Origin: Molanna angustata
Lineage: Eukaryota; Arthropoda; Insecta; Trichoptera; Molannidae
Direction: 5' to 3'
Assembly: GCA_963576475.1 (NCBI GenBank)
Contig: OY754968.1
Location: forward strand, 20,508,734 to 20,572,733
DNA: 64,000 nt
Shown here piece after piece: positions 44,301-56,300 of this stretch (within the stretch, counting starts at the first letter, position 1; every line of letters starts with the position of its first letter). The notes beneath the pieces were generated by a model. The model did no database searches, was not told the DNA's origin, and saw only the letters and a program-made list of their open reading frames with translations. Position numbers and translations under genes: made by a program.

Positions 44301-47300
44301 GTTCATTCAATTTCAATGAAACTTTGAAGAATTGTCGAGTGTATGCCCGGGATGGTTTCTGGATTAAAAAAAATATTCTTCTTCTTCTTCATCGGGTATT
44401 AGGTCATTTTACCGATGAAGGTGGACTATCCTGAGAACCGTTCATCCGATCGCAATGAAACTTTGGTGAATTGTCGAGTGTATGCCCGGAATGGTTTCTA
44501 GATTAAAAAAAAATCTTCTTCTTCTTCTTCATCGGGTATCAGGTCATTTTACCGATGAAGGTGGACTATCCTGAGAACCGTTCATCCGATCGCAATGAAA
44601 CTTTGGTGAATTGTCGAGCGTATGACCGGGACCTACTGAAGGGAGGTACTGAAGGGTCTGAAGGGACGGGAGTAACTGAAGGGACGGGAGTAACTGAAGG
44701 GACGGGAGTAACTGAAGGGACGGGAGTAACTGAAGGGACGGGAGTAACTGAAGGGACGGGAGTAACTGAAGGGACGGGAGTAACTGAAGGGACGGGAGTA
44801 ACTGAAGGGACGGGAGTAACTGAAGGGACGGGAGTAACTGAAGGGACGGGAGTAACTGAAGGGACGGGAGTAACTGAAGGGACGGGAGTAACTGAAGGGA
44901 CGGAAGTAACTGAAGGGACGGGAGTAACTGAAGGGACGGGAGTAACTGAAGGGACGGGAGTAACTGAAGGGACGGGAGTAACTGAAGGGACGGGAGTAAC
45001 TGAAGGGATGGGAGTAACTGAAGGGACGGAAGTAACTGAAGGGACGGGAGTAACTGAATGGACGGGAGTAACTGAAGGGACGTAAGTAACTGAAGGGACG
45101 GGAGTAACTCAAGGGACGGGAGTAACTGAAGGGACGGGAGTAACTGAAGGGACGGGAGTAACTGAAGGGACGGGAGTAACTGACGGGACGGGAGGTACTA
45201 AAGGGACGGGAGGTACTGAAGGGACGGGAGATACTGAAGGGACGGGAGGTACTGAAGGGACGGGAGGTACTGAAGGGATGGGAGGTACTGAAGGGACGGG
45301 AGGTACTGAAGAGACGGGAGATACTGAAGGGACGGGAAGTAATGAAGGGACGGGAGGTACTGAAGGGACGGGAGGTACTGAAGGGACGGGAGGTACTGAA
45401 GGGACGGGAGGTACTGAAGGGACGGGAGGTACTGAAGGGACGGGAGGTACTGAAGGGACGGGAGGTACTGAAGGGACGGGAGGTACTGAAGGGACGGGAG
45501 GTACTGAAGGGACGGGAGGTACTGAAGGGACGGGAGGTACTGAAGGGATGGGAGGTATTGAAGAGTCTGAAGCGACGGGTGGTTATGGAGGATGATTTTT
45601 AATTATACAGGCAATACGAAGTTTGCCGGGGGTTCACTAGTAATATATAAATATGTATGAGGTCAAATTAATTTAAAAAAAATATATTACAATTATTTTC
45701 AATACATACCCATGTTCCGCAAATACTGATTTTGTGTACAAAATCAGCTTCGGGTGGAACATATGCCTTTCTTCTTTCTTCCAATTCAGGTGATGGTACT
45801 AAGCCGCAAATATCTGGAGTATCTACTTTACACGCTTGCCACCAATTAGGATCTTTTCTATCAGTTATCTATAGTAAATAAACAATAAAAAATATTACAA
45901 ACCTAATAATTAAATCAGTATACCAATTGAAGAATAAATATTTAAAGAAACATATAAAATAAAAAATAGAAGTTTAAGCTAAATGTACAAAACATATTTT
46001 TTTCATCATTTGAAATATATGCTGATTTTAAAAGATTGGTCGAGAGTAAAAATTGGAAAAGCATAAAATAATGTTAATAAATATAATTATTTTGATTACA
46101 TATTCTCTCATTTATTAGATACTCAATGAAATAAGAGGGAAATAGAAACTATTCATTTTACCTGTAGAACATCACCTTTCTTGAATGGTAAACCAATTTC
46201 CTTGCATGGCAATAAAGAATCATCATTTGGGATATAGTCAAACATGGCCCGCATGTAGCACTTAAAAATAAAATTAATGATATAGCTACGTAATAAAAAC
46301 CAGAAACTTAATTTTAGAAATTGGTGTGAAAATAACAGGCTCTTATAATTTTTATACGAACATACATACAATTTTCAAGATCCAACTGTCAATGGTTATA
46401 GTATGTATAGTTGAACTATAAACACTTAATTTAAAGTTATTTCGTTTTCTATATAAAACATGTAGGTATTTATGTCAGGATAGGATAGTATTGAGGTTTG
46501 TCTTTTTTTCCTACCCAAAATATGCAAACAGGATGATGGTATGTATGTATGTTTGGAGATTAAATATCAAACTATTGAGTCCCGGTAGATATTGTGTAGT
46601 GTATACTGCCTTACAAATTGTAATGATGTCGTCACTAAATTCAATTTTAATTAAAATTATCACCATAAGTTTGAGATGTACTACTAAAATGTTAATATTT
46701 TATATAGCAAATTAAATGATCTAGTTGGGGTGTTTCAGCTTTTTTCAATATTTTTAAAAATTTTGGAAATATAGGCAGTTAAACACATAAATGTATCACA
46801 GAAAAAATGTTTGAGAAACTCTGGAATTTTTTTGAATAAAAGAATTTTAGATTTAGTATTCGTCTATATTTATACCAATTTTCAGGGTTCTAGCTTATAT
46901 GGTTTTTGAGATATATGGAAAAATAAAGTAAAAATTCAAAAGTTGATAACCCCTGACTTAAACAAAAATTAAAAATTCTGAGTATAAAAGTTTTGTAGGC
47001 CTATAAATATCTATATATTCTGAAATTTTGGGCTCTGTAAATTGAGTCGATCAAAAGTTATAAGGGGGGACGGACACACAGACACACTAAATGTTCTACT
47101 CCGAATTCTGAGTAAATCCATATATATATATAGAACATATATGTTGCGAAGCCTCTAAGTTGGTGTTTTTTGACTTCAAAGTTGGGTAAACCGTGAAAAA
47201 CATAGACCCTGTATACAAATCTCGCATATCTTGGCTTGATACTCTGTCGATATGTTAAGAGAAATAAATTTTCTTGAACAAATCGACAGTTGGATTAATA

Positions 47301-50300
47301 TTACTCCCCAATAAGAGTTTGCACTCGTGCTTTGGTCAGGGGAACAATAAACTTACTAAAAAATCAGTTATTTGATTATGTAAGATAATGTGTTATATTT
47401 GGGTATGTTTATCCTACATGGTGTGATGAAAAAAAATGGCTTAAGTTTTACAATAGAAAACTGAAGTACCATTCAAATAATTGTTATTCTATAATTAAAT
47501 TGCGACTTAAGAAATGGTGTATGGCTGCAGGTGATTTATGTTTGAATCAATAGAAAATAAGTTGTAGCATATAATAGTTAGATAATTTTGAGTAAAATAT
47601 TTTGTTTATTTTTAGAAATAAAAGGTTTGTAAAAATGTGATTAAATACGGTATAATTTTAATAATTTTGAAATACCTTGAGATTTTTTACACAATTATTA
47701 TTAGGATGCAAATGATTGTTTGGTCCAACTTTAAGTGTTATGTGATCTCCAGCTTTCGCGCATTCCATTTGCAATTGATCAGGTGAGCTCACAGGAGTTC
47801 CGTTTACTTCTAAAACAACATCCCCTGGTCCCAAGAGACCTTGCCGAGCTACTGCTCCTCCTGCCAACACTCTGGCCACCACCAATTGTCCGTGTTCATC
47901 TTCTGTCACCTGCATATGTCACATCAATAAGTTAATGTCTTATGTTTTATATTATTTAAATTCTTTTATTTATATAGATTATAAAAATAGACTACCGTGA
48001 GATCTTGGTAAGTCATCTAATTAATGCTGCAACGTTTTGGGCTGAATTCCCAGCAGGGGAGAAATTAACTATTTTCCCTTAACTCACTTGATGCATAGGG
48101 TGCAATTAAGTGTTTATAATATAATATAGACATATACTTGATGGTTTTCTAAGGCTCTGAATGTCTTGTCTCCGCACTACATTCAAGAACTATGTTAAAA
48201 GAATGTATCTTCAGAGAGGCATGTTACGTTCAAACCATCTGGATCCAGAGTGCCAAAGGAATCGGAAGGAGACAAAAATGGCTTTCTACGTTTGCAGTTT
48301 TTATGTAAATGGAGCAGCAAATGAATAATCTTCTAGCATACAAAATTACATTAATGGACTACCTATTATAAATTATTTTATAGTAGGTATTTGAAATAAA
48401 GCATATGGAGATATAGTCTGCATCGAGCTTGTGAATGCAATTAATTTTCATGTTCCGAATAGACGGAGATGACATGCTGTGCTGTTTCATGAGGTAGCAG
48501 ATTTAATTAACTACTTATTTAACTCACCGATGTATAGATTAGGAAATTAATTGTGTATCGATGCAGATATTTTCGGGGATAGCTAGCCAGTTTAAAAAAA
48601 AAATTATGGGTCTTTCCTATATCAATAGCCGCCAACTTTGTAAGATGATCTATTGCCACATTTGTTTTTTCCGTTTTCTCTTTTTTTTTGTTATTTTACT
48701 GAAGTTTAATCAATTGATACATTTATTTATTTATTTATTTAATTTCAATTTACGGTTTGATAACCTTTTACACATACAAGTATACATAATATATTAAAAA
48801 CAACAGAATTTAAAAAAAAAAACAAATAAAAACAAACAAATATACAAAACGAAAATAAAAAATGAATAACAATATAAAAAAGGTGAAAACATGTAAAAAT
48901 ATGTAAAAAATAATGAAAAACATTTAAAAAAAAATATGTAAAAAATAATGAAAAACATTTAAAAAAAAAAAAAAAAATATGTAAAAAAAAAACATGCGAG
49001 AAACATTCAAAAATATGTAAAAAAATAAACAAAAAACATGCAAAAATATGTAAAAAAAATAAACAAAATACATGTAAAAAATAATGAAAATCATGTAACA
49101 AATATGTAAAAAATAAACAAAAAGCATGCAAAAATATGTAAATAAACAATGAAGAACATGTTAAAAATATGAAAAAAAAAAAAAGTAAACATACATGCAA
49201 AAATTAATACAGGAAAAAAGAAATGAGAAAACTAGTTTAAAAACCGACAAAATAATCTAATGTTTGGTCTCATTAACAAGTGCAGTGTATAGGCAACTTC
49301 TATAGATGCCGATCGAGTCATTAAATATATCTGTGTATTGTGCATACTGGTTCCCCAAACTATGCAGTCTTTGCAAGGTTGAATTAGCCCGGTATACGCT
49401 AGTGTTAGTATAACAATAAAATGGCGCGGTACTGCGTGTGACCAGGGACGGCACCCGCAAATTTATAGCACTGAGCAAGTAAGGGGTGTCAGTATGCGAG
49501 TTTAATATTTTAAATAAAAATAACAGATCTGCTAAAATTCTTCTCTGTGACAGTGGCAATAAATTGGTTAGCTTCATAAGACTGTTATAATTTATATAAT
49601 CAATCGGTATTCCAAGTTTAAAATTAATAAACCTAAGAAATTTTCTCTGAACTTTTTCCAAAGTATTAATATGAATAGAATAACAAGGAGACCAAACAGT
49701 GGAATTATATTCAAGGTGGCTTCTAACAAGAGTTTTATATAATAAAGACAAAGTAAAAATATTAGTGAAAGCATTTGATACTCGCAATACAAATCCAAGC
49801 ATCTGTAGAGCTCTGTCATGAATGTTGTTGATGTGTTTTATAAACGAGAGTTTTGTATCAAATGTCACCCCAAGATCTTTCACTTCAGCTGTTCTAAGTA
49901 GAACATTGTTGTTCAATGTATATTTATTAAGAATCGGTGATTTAATTTTATAAAATGAAATAACTTGACATTTGTTAATATTCAGATTCAACTTATTAGA
50001 AAGGCACCAATCATACAAAGTATCCAGATTTCGCTGTAATATCAAACAGTCATTCAAATCTTTGATCTTCCGGAAAAGTTTTAAATCGTCAGCAAAAAGA
50101 AGAACCTTTACATCGTCGAAAATATTTATGATATCGTTTATAAATAGAATAAACAATAGGGGACCTATGTGGGATCCCTGAGGTACCCCGCTGGTAGCTT
50201 TAAACTGATACGATTCAACAGAGCAAATTTTAACATACAACAATCTATTGCAAAGGTAAGATGAGAACCAATTAAGTAATTTGCCATTAATTCCCATCTG

Positions 50301-53300
50301 TTTCATTTTGAATATTAAAATTTGGTGAGATACCTTGTCAAAAGCCTTGCTAAAGTCTGTGTAGATGGAGTCTACTTGAAATTTGTTAGCAAGACAGTTC
50401 GAAAGGTAATTTTCATATTCAGTTAAGTTGGTTAAAGTTGATCTACCAGAGAAAAAACCGTGTTGATTTGGAGTTATAATCGGTTTTACAAAAAACATAA
50501 TTTTATCCAGGACTAGACTTTCCAACATTTTTGGTAAAGTCGACTGTATACAGATAGGACGGTAATTCGATATGTCCATTTTGTCACCTTTTTTGAAAAT
50601 GGGTGTTAAGTGACTAATTTTCCATTGTGAAGGGAAGCTTCCTTCGAAAAGAGATTGATTGAAAAGTGTGCATATGGGTGCCGCCATTTCGAGTGAACAG
50701 GACTTTAAAAATACCGGAGGAATATTATCCGGTCCTCCCGATTTGTTGGAATCTAGTTTATTTATTTTCGCTGTAATGTCAGCTGGTGTAAATAGAAAGT
50801 TTGGGATATTTAGAAATTGAGACGAGATGTACGAAGGAACTGTCGAATCCAGATCTTCGATATATACAGATTTAAAGAAATCTGCAAACAGGTTAACGAT
50901 CCCTTGCACATTGTCCCTACTCTTGTTACCATAGTACATCTGGCTAGGATAAATCAATGAGTTAGTTCTTTGTTGTTTTGTAAAATACCAAAATTTCTTT
51001 ATATTCATAGGAATAGATTGCTCGACAGTTGAGATGTATTCTTGATAACAACAACGAGTAAGTAAGTTACATTTTTTTCTCAACACACAAAAAGTTACGT
51101 AATTAATAATAGAACGGGTTTCTTTGTATGATCTGTGTGCGATTTTTTTTTGGGTAATGAGTTTTTTTAATTCCGTTGTAAACCAGATTGGGTATTTAGA
51201 ACTTTTTATTTGTACCATTGGTACAAACATGTCTAAGGCTTTTAGTATTGTATTATAAAACTTATCTATATTTATTTCCAGAGTATTACATAAAATTGAA
51301 TTCCAGTTAACATTGTTTAAATAAGCATTTATGTCCATATAGTTAGCTTTGTTAAAGTTGCGGTTCATAACATTACATTCAATGTGGTTTATTTCAGAGG
51401 CTGTTATTTTTATGTCTAAAGGGGGGTGATAGTTGTCGATGGGAAGTAATTCATGATTTGATTTATCAATTATTACTTTAGTATCGCTCGAAAGTATTAA
51501 ATCTAGAGTTCTACCATTAATATTATATATATGATTTAATTGACTTAAATCTAGAAATGTACACATATCAACCAATTCTCTAGCACTCTCCGACAGTTGA
51601 GAATTTGCAGCAACCTTGCCGTTAGTATCCCATGTTACATTAGGTAAGTTGTAGTCACCGGCCAGTACAAAAGTAGCTTCAGGGTATTTGTATTTGAATG
51701 TTTCGATTTCTTCTGAGTGCTTTTTGTATAATTCAGGATCAGATGATGGAGGAATATATGTGCAGCCTATTATGATTTTCTTAGAGTGGGTCTTGATAAG
51801 AACAAATAACTGTTCAATGCATGTATACATTTGATTCTTTGTGTGAACTATTTTATACTGTTTGTACGATGTCTAATTTTTTGTCTGTTTTTGTTTCTAT
51901 ATTATGTTTATCCGTTTGAAATTATTTTTAGTATTGTAACACATAAAAGGCTTATATTGTATAAATAAATAAAGAAGTGTCCTTGAAATGATCCTACATT
52001 ATTAAACTAATGATCTATTCTCACTTAGTTTGAAAATTTCATTTACAAACAATAGTCATTTATTATTTTATGATTAGATGTACAACACATGGCGGGCACA
52101 GGATAGTAATATTTAACCACAAAAAGATTGATAGAATGATACAAGTGTGGTCATTGGTCATAAATGAAACAGGTATCTGTTAAATTATTTGTCATTGAAA
52201 TAATCTACATTACACAAGTCTTGAGTCATCTTATTATTTACTCACACCCACACTTAATTGTGTGATACTATTTCGACCTGAATAATCTCTATTCGGTCAT
52301 AACCAATGAATGAAATTAGTTAATGTTTTTTGGATGTTATTTAGACAATTGTATCAAAACTCATATTGCTTGCATATTAAAAGACAGATGCACGGAGAAT
52401 TTTTGTGCTGTAATTTTTTAATGGACCAGATTTTTTTGTAAAAATTGCTCAAATCGGGTCATTCAGTACATTCAAAAACTACTATACATCTTGTTACTTT
52501 CTAAAATATTAACAAAAGTGATAATAATTTACAAAACAGAAAAAAAGGATAAAGAGCTTATAACATACTAAATTTTCTCTTTTTGAAGCGTTATTTGCAA
52601 ACATTTTAATTTTTGGGCTCGGAAAATTAGTTTTAAATAAGATTCTTTCATTAAATTTATTACAAAATAAAGAAAGCCCTTTGTTATATTATGTAAATTT
52701 AATTTGATCAACATGTTTTGATTTTATAGAAATTAAAAATAAAGTATCGATTAGTAAAAATTTATCATTTCACTTTTAAGAACTTGTTAAACAATAAATT
52801 TATGATGAATTATCCAAACCATTACAGTATAATAAGTAATTAATGAAAATATTTACCGTGAGACCCAGAGGCTGGTCTGAACTCTTTCTAACTCCAACAA
52901 TTTTAATAGCATCTTTGGCCGGCATTTCGCCGTCGTCACCAACAAACACTGCGTTGTCAATTATGTCCTCAGAACAGGCAACACTCAGCAAACGTGACAC
53001 CCAGAGGGCACCAACTTTATCATGAGCATCAATCAAAGCCTGTAACGTGTATAAGAACCTTCTGAGTAACAAAAAAACAACTCATATAAAAAAGATAAAG
53101 TAAATACTTACCTAAGTTAAAATAAATAACACGTTAAAAATAACATTTATTATATTAGAGACAATTTTATGCTACCTTGTTCACTAATTTATTTATAAGA
53201 GGTCTAATGTGAAGTACAAAAATGAATGAACTGCTCTTGTTCCAAAACTATAAGATTGTTGAACTCACAAAATATTATAACATAGCCATTGTTAAAATGT

Positions 53301-56300
53301 GTAATCTATTTCTCATCAAGATTGTTGCTACACCAATTGTTATTCTTAGTATTTAGGTACATAATTTTGTATTATTCTATGCAAAAAACAAAGTGTCACC
53401 AAATTATATGATGCTCTGGGTCGAGAGCAGGTAATTTAATAGTTCTTTTGTATAAAGGATAAAGAAAACATTGGTATGCTTATTCCATAAGAATTAAATC
53501 ATTTATAAGATCTCTTTGAAGTTAATAAAATAAAAATTAAATATATAGCAATACTTGAAAAGTACCTATGTCAAATTATAAAATAAAGTGGAATAAAAAT
53601 GAATATACCTTTAAATGTGGTTTTGATAGTAAAATAGCCAATTCGGCTTGTTCTATTGTTCGAATGTTGTTTCCTTTGTATTCACTTAATTTTTTGATTA
53701 TTTGAACATTTCCTAATGAATATGGCCGGATAGATTTTGGTGCATCAGAATCGTTTTCTGGATTCTACAATGAATCAAAACAGTTTGACACAACTTAAAT
53801 AATAATGAAAAAACAATCTAATTGGAACCAAGTAGGGTGTGACACATCACAGAACACTTTCAAAATATGGTGAAGTATAATAATTTAGTATGTAATTTAT
53901 TTAATATTCAATAGATAACTCTCGAATCTCCGAAAATAAAGATCTTATATTAGTATTTTGTGTTATCGATCATAAAAATAAATACGTTTAAACACCTACA
54001 TAATACGCGAAACGTTGACAAACAAGTGACACACCCACTATACGCAACGCAACGAAAGCACACAAACACTGCCAACCTACAAACTAATTGTAGGGAAATA
54101 GTTCTTATGTATAGTAATCGTTATGATGTGTTTTGCTTGGATATAAAATAATATTGAAAATACGAATTCTTTTTTGTGTTGCCAGTGCTTAAATATTCCT
54201 GGTAAAATTCACTACAAAATTAAATTGAATATGGACGAAAGCTTCAAAATGAAAATCTGATTCCTATTGGAATTGTAAACTTGGTAAACATTTTGATGCA
54301 GTCTCCGTGCTGTAGAAAAGTTTAATTAAACAAGCGAGTGATAATTTTTTTGTATTATAAATTATTAAAATATGACCTAGACATAGAGACCTAATATGAA
54401 GTTTTATTTTAAAAATCAATGTATCTACACAAAAATACATAGCAAAAAATCAAAGAATCGCAACAAAACAAAGAAATTTAAATATTTTTTATCTATTTTT
54501 AATGGATCATCAAAAGGATTTTTTGTCAATGTTTTTGAATTTAAACCAAATCATCATCAATGCATAAAAGTTTAAGACATGAAGACGTAACATTTTATCC
54601 ATAGGTGTGCCGCTGTTCTTTTTAATTATGACTATGGCTTTGCAGCAGGCTTAAGCTTCTACTACAGGCTGATAAGTTCTTTGAGTGCGCCGGCGGCGTG
54701 GTATTTTTTCTCGACATGGAATATTCCCCCGTGGCCCCATCTACTAGCATTCATCCCTTTCTCTTGTGCAGTGGCTGCAGCAATACCCTCTGTTCTAAAA
54801 CGGCGTCCGATGGCGTCACTCTGGCTGAGTGCATGGTGTGGAGGAGTCCTCGTGGAAAAGTAAATGGTGACCATTAAATTTTGTCATCATTAATTTATAA
54901 GTATCCCTTATCACTTTAAAATCTATAATTTTAAAGTGTCAGTATCACTTTCAAGTGTATAAAATGAAGTCTACGCAAATGGTTCCGTAACATGTCGACA
55001 CAAAATCGACACTCACTTACCCATTTTTTCGGTCATATTGTGTGGGAACTGTTACCACACTACGACTTATTTGTGACTGCTTTTAAAATTCTACGACCGC
55101 AAATGGTTATACGAATGGTTATATGACTGACTATTGTCTCTCCGCTAGCGGGGAAGGTCAAGTGGACATCAAAATGGGCGATTACAAGATGTTTGCAACA
55201 ATACGATCCTCTCCCCGCTATCACCACTTCTTTATGACTTTTGGTTTGTATCTTTCCGCTAGTTCTTCATATTGTCAGCAATATTTCTAAATAAATCACC
55301 GTATTTTTGCCGAATGTTTTTGGTATATTAACAACTTCAATTTTATAATCAGTAGTCTGAGATAAATTTATCACAATTTTACTTCTCAATTAACAATAAC
55401 ACAATTTTACTTCCCAAGATAAACAGTTGATAGATTAAGAAAAATGAAAAACAAAAAAAAGTTTAAAAACACGAAACTGATTTTGAAATTTAGATACAAA
55501 AAAAAGACACAAATAAAACAACAACAAAAAAATGAGGAAGTGTTGCCTGAAAATATTGGATTGAGTACACAAATTGTGCATGAGAAATTGAATTACACGC
55601 GATAAACTCGTAATTATTTTACAAAGTCAAGCCTGAAATCACAGTGAATAGGCTAATTTCACATAAGTACTTATTTTGTTTTTGATGAAAACAATGAATA
55701 AAATTATCTATAAAGAATATCTGTGAAAAAAAATCTTGTTTCCCAAAAAAAAAATATTTTTTAAAATGATTATTTCAAACACCCGCAAAAAGACACTATT
55801 TTAGCCACGTCCCAAAAACGTCATAATGGCGTGGGAAGAATCGTAATAGCAATAGAAAAAGAGGAATAATGGAATCATAATGACGTACTCGTACATAATT
55901 ATTCTCTGTACTTGCGATGGCCTGTTTTCACGCGAAATATTATTTTAGATTTTTATTATTTAAATTTAAATGAAAACATTTTTTACAACTTATTAATATT
56001 ATTTATTCCAATCCTTATTAATATTATTAACCTAAATGAATTCTAAATATTTTCATTAATATTCGTGAAATGTGAAACAACCTTATTGTTCAGCAAATTC
56101 AGCTTGGAATCACACAAAATATTGGGACCCAATTGGAGATAATCGAACTACAAATTGTAGTGGAATGATGAAAAAATCACATTTGAAATAATTGTATTAT
56201 TTTATCATTATTTACATATGTGCCTTCAGTGAATATTTTTAACTGTTGTCTAACTACTCATACTTAGGTATATATAATGAAGCTTTAAGGTTTGAACTAC

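Larger units (their letters stand above)
43808..45641 (+). mobile_element. Nonautonomous Helitron, 1.83 kb, loaded with tandem repeats
   Basis: 5' end TCTATATTATAAATTTGAAT after an A (43807); 3' end GAAGTTTGCCGGGGGTTCAC then CTAGT at 45641 before an A. The TC...CTAGT termini and A|T insertion context, plus CCGATTGCGATGAAACTTTG, fit insect Helitrons. The body is nearly all 140-bp and 18-bp tandem repeats. In vari intron 7. No Rep/helicase coding. Confidence 0.75.
48720..51840 (-). mobile_element. CR1/Jockey-superfamily LINE, 5'-truncated, 3.1 kb
   Basis: Minus strand: a long open frame (51830-49257), an A/T-skewed 3' UTR with repeated ATGTAAAAA-type words (49256-48780), and a 3' end of TAAATAAATAAATAAAT near 48720. 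It sits in vari intron 4 in the same orientation as the gene. The 5' end lacks the first part of the endonuclease. Confidence 0.85.

Noticed and set aside
44555..45602. Long open frames on both strands (176, 159 and 105 codons) suggesting a repetitive structural protein
   Set aside because: They arise because the 18-bp minisatellite unit is a multiple of three and lacks stops in several frames; the array sits inside a Helitron in an intron.
48745..49200. 151-codon Phe/Leu-rich membrane-like protein
   Set aside because: Low-complexity A-rich 3' UTR of the LINE read on the opposite strand of the A-runs; no real protein features.
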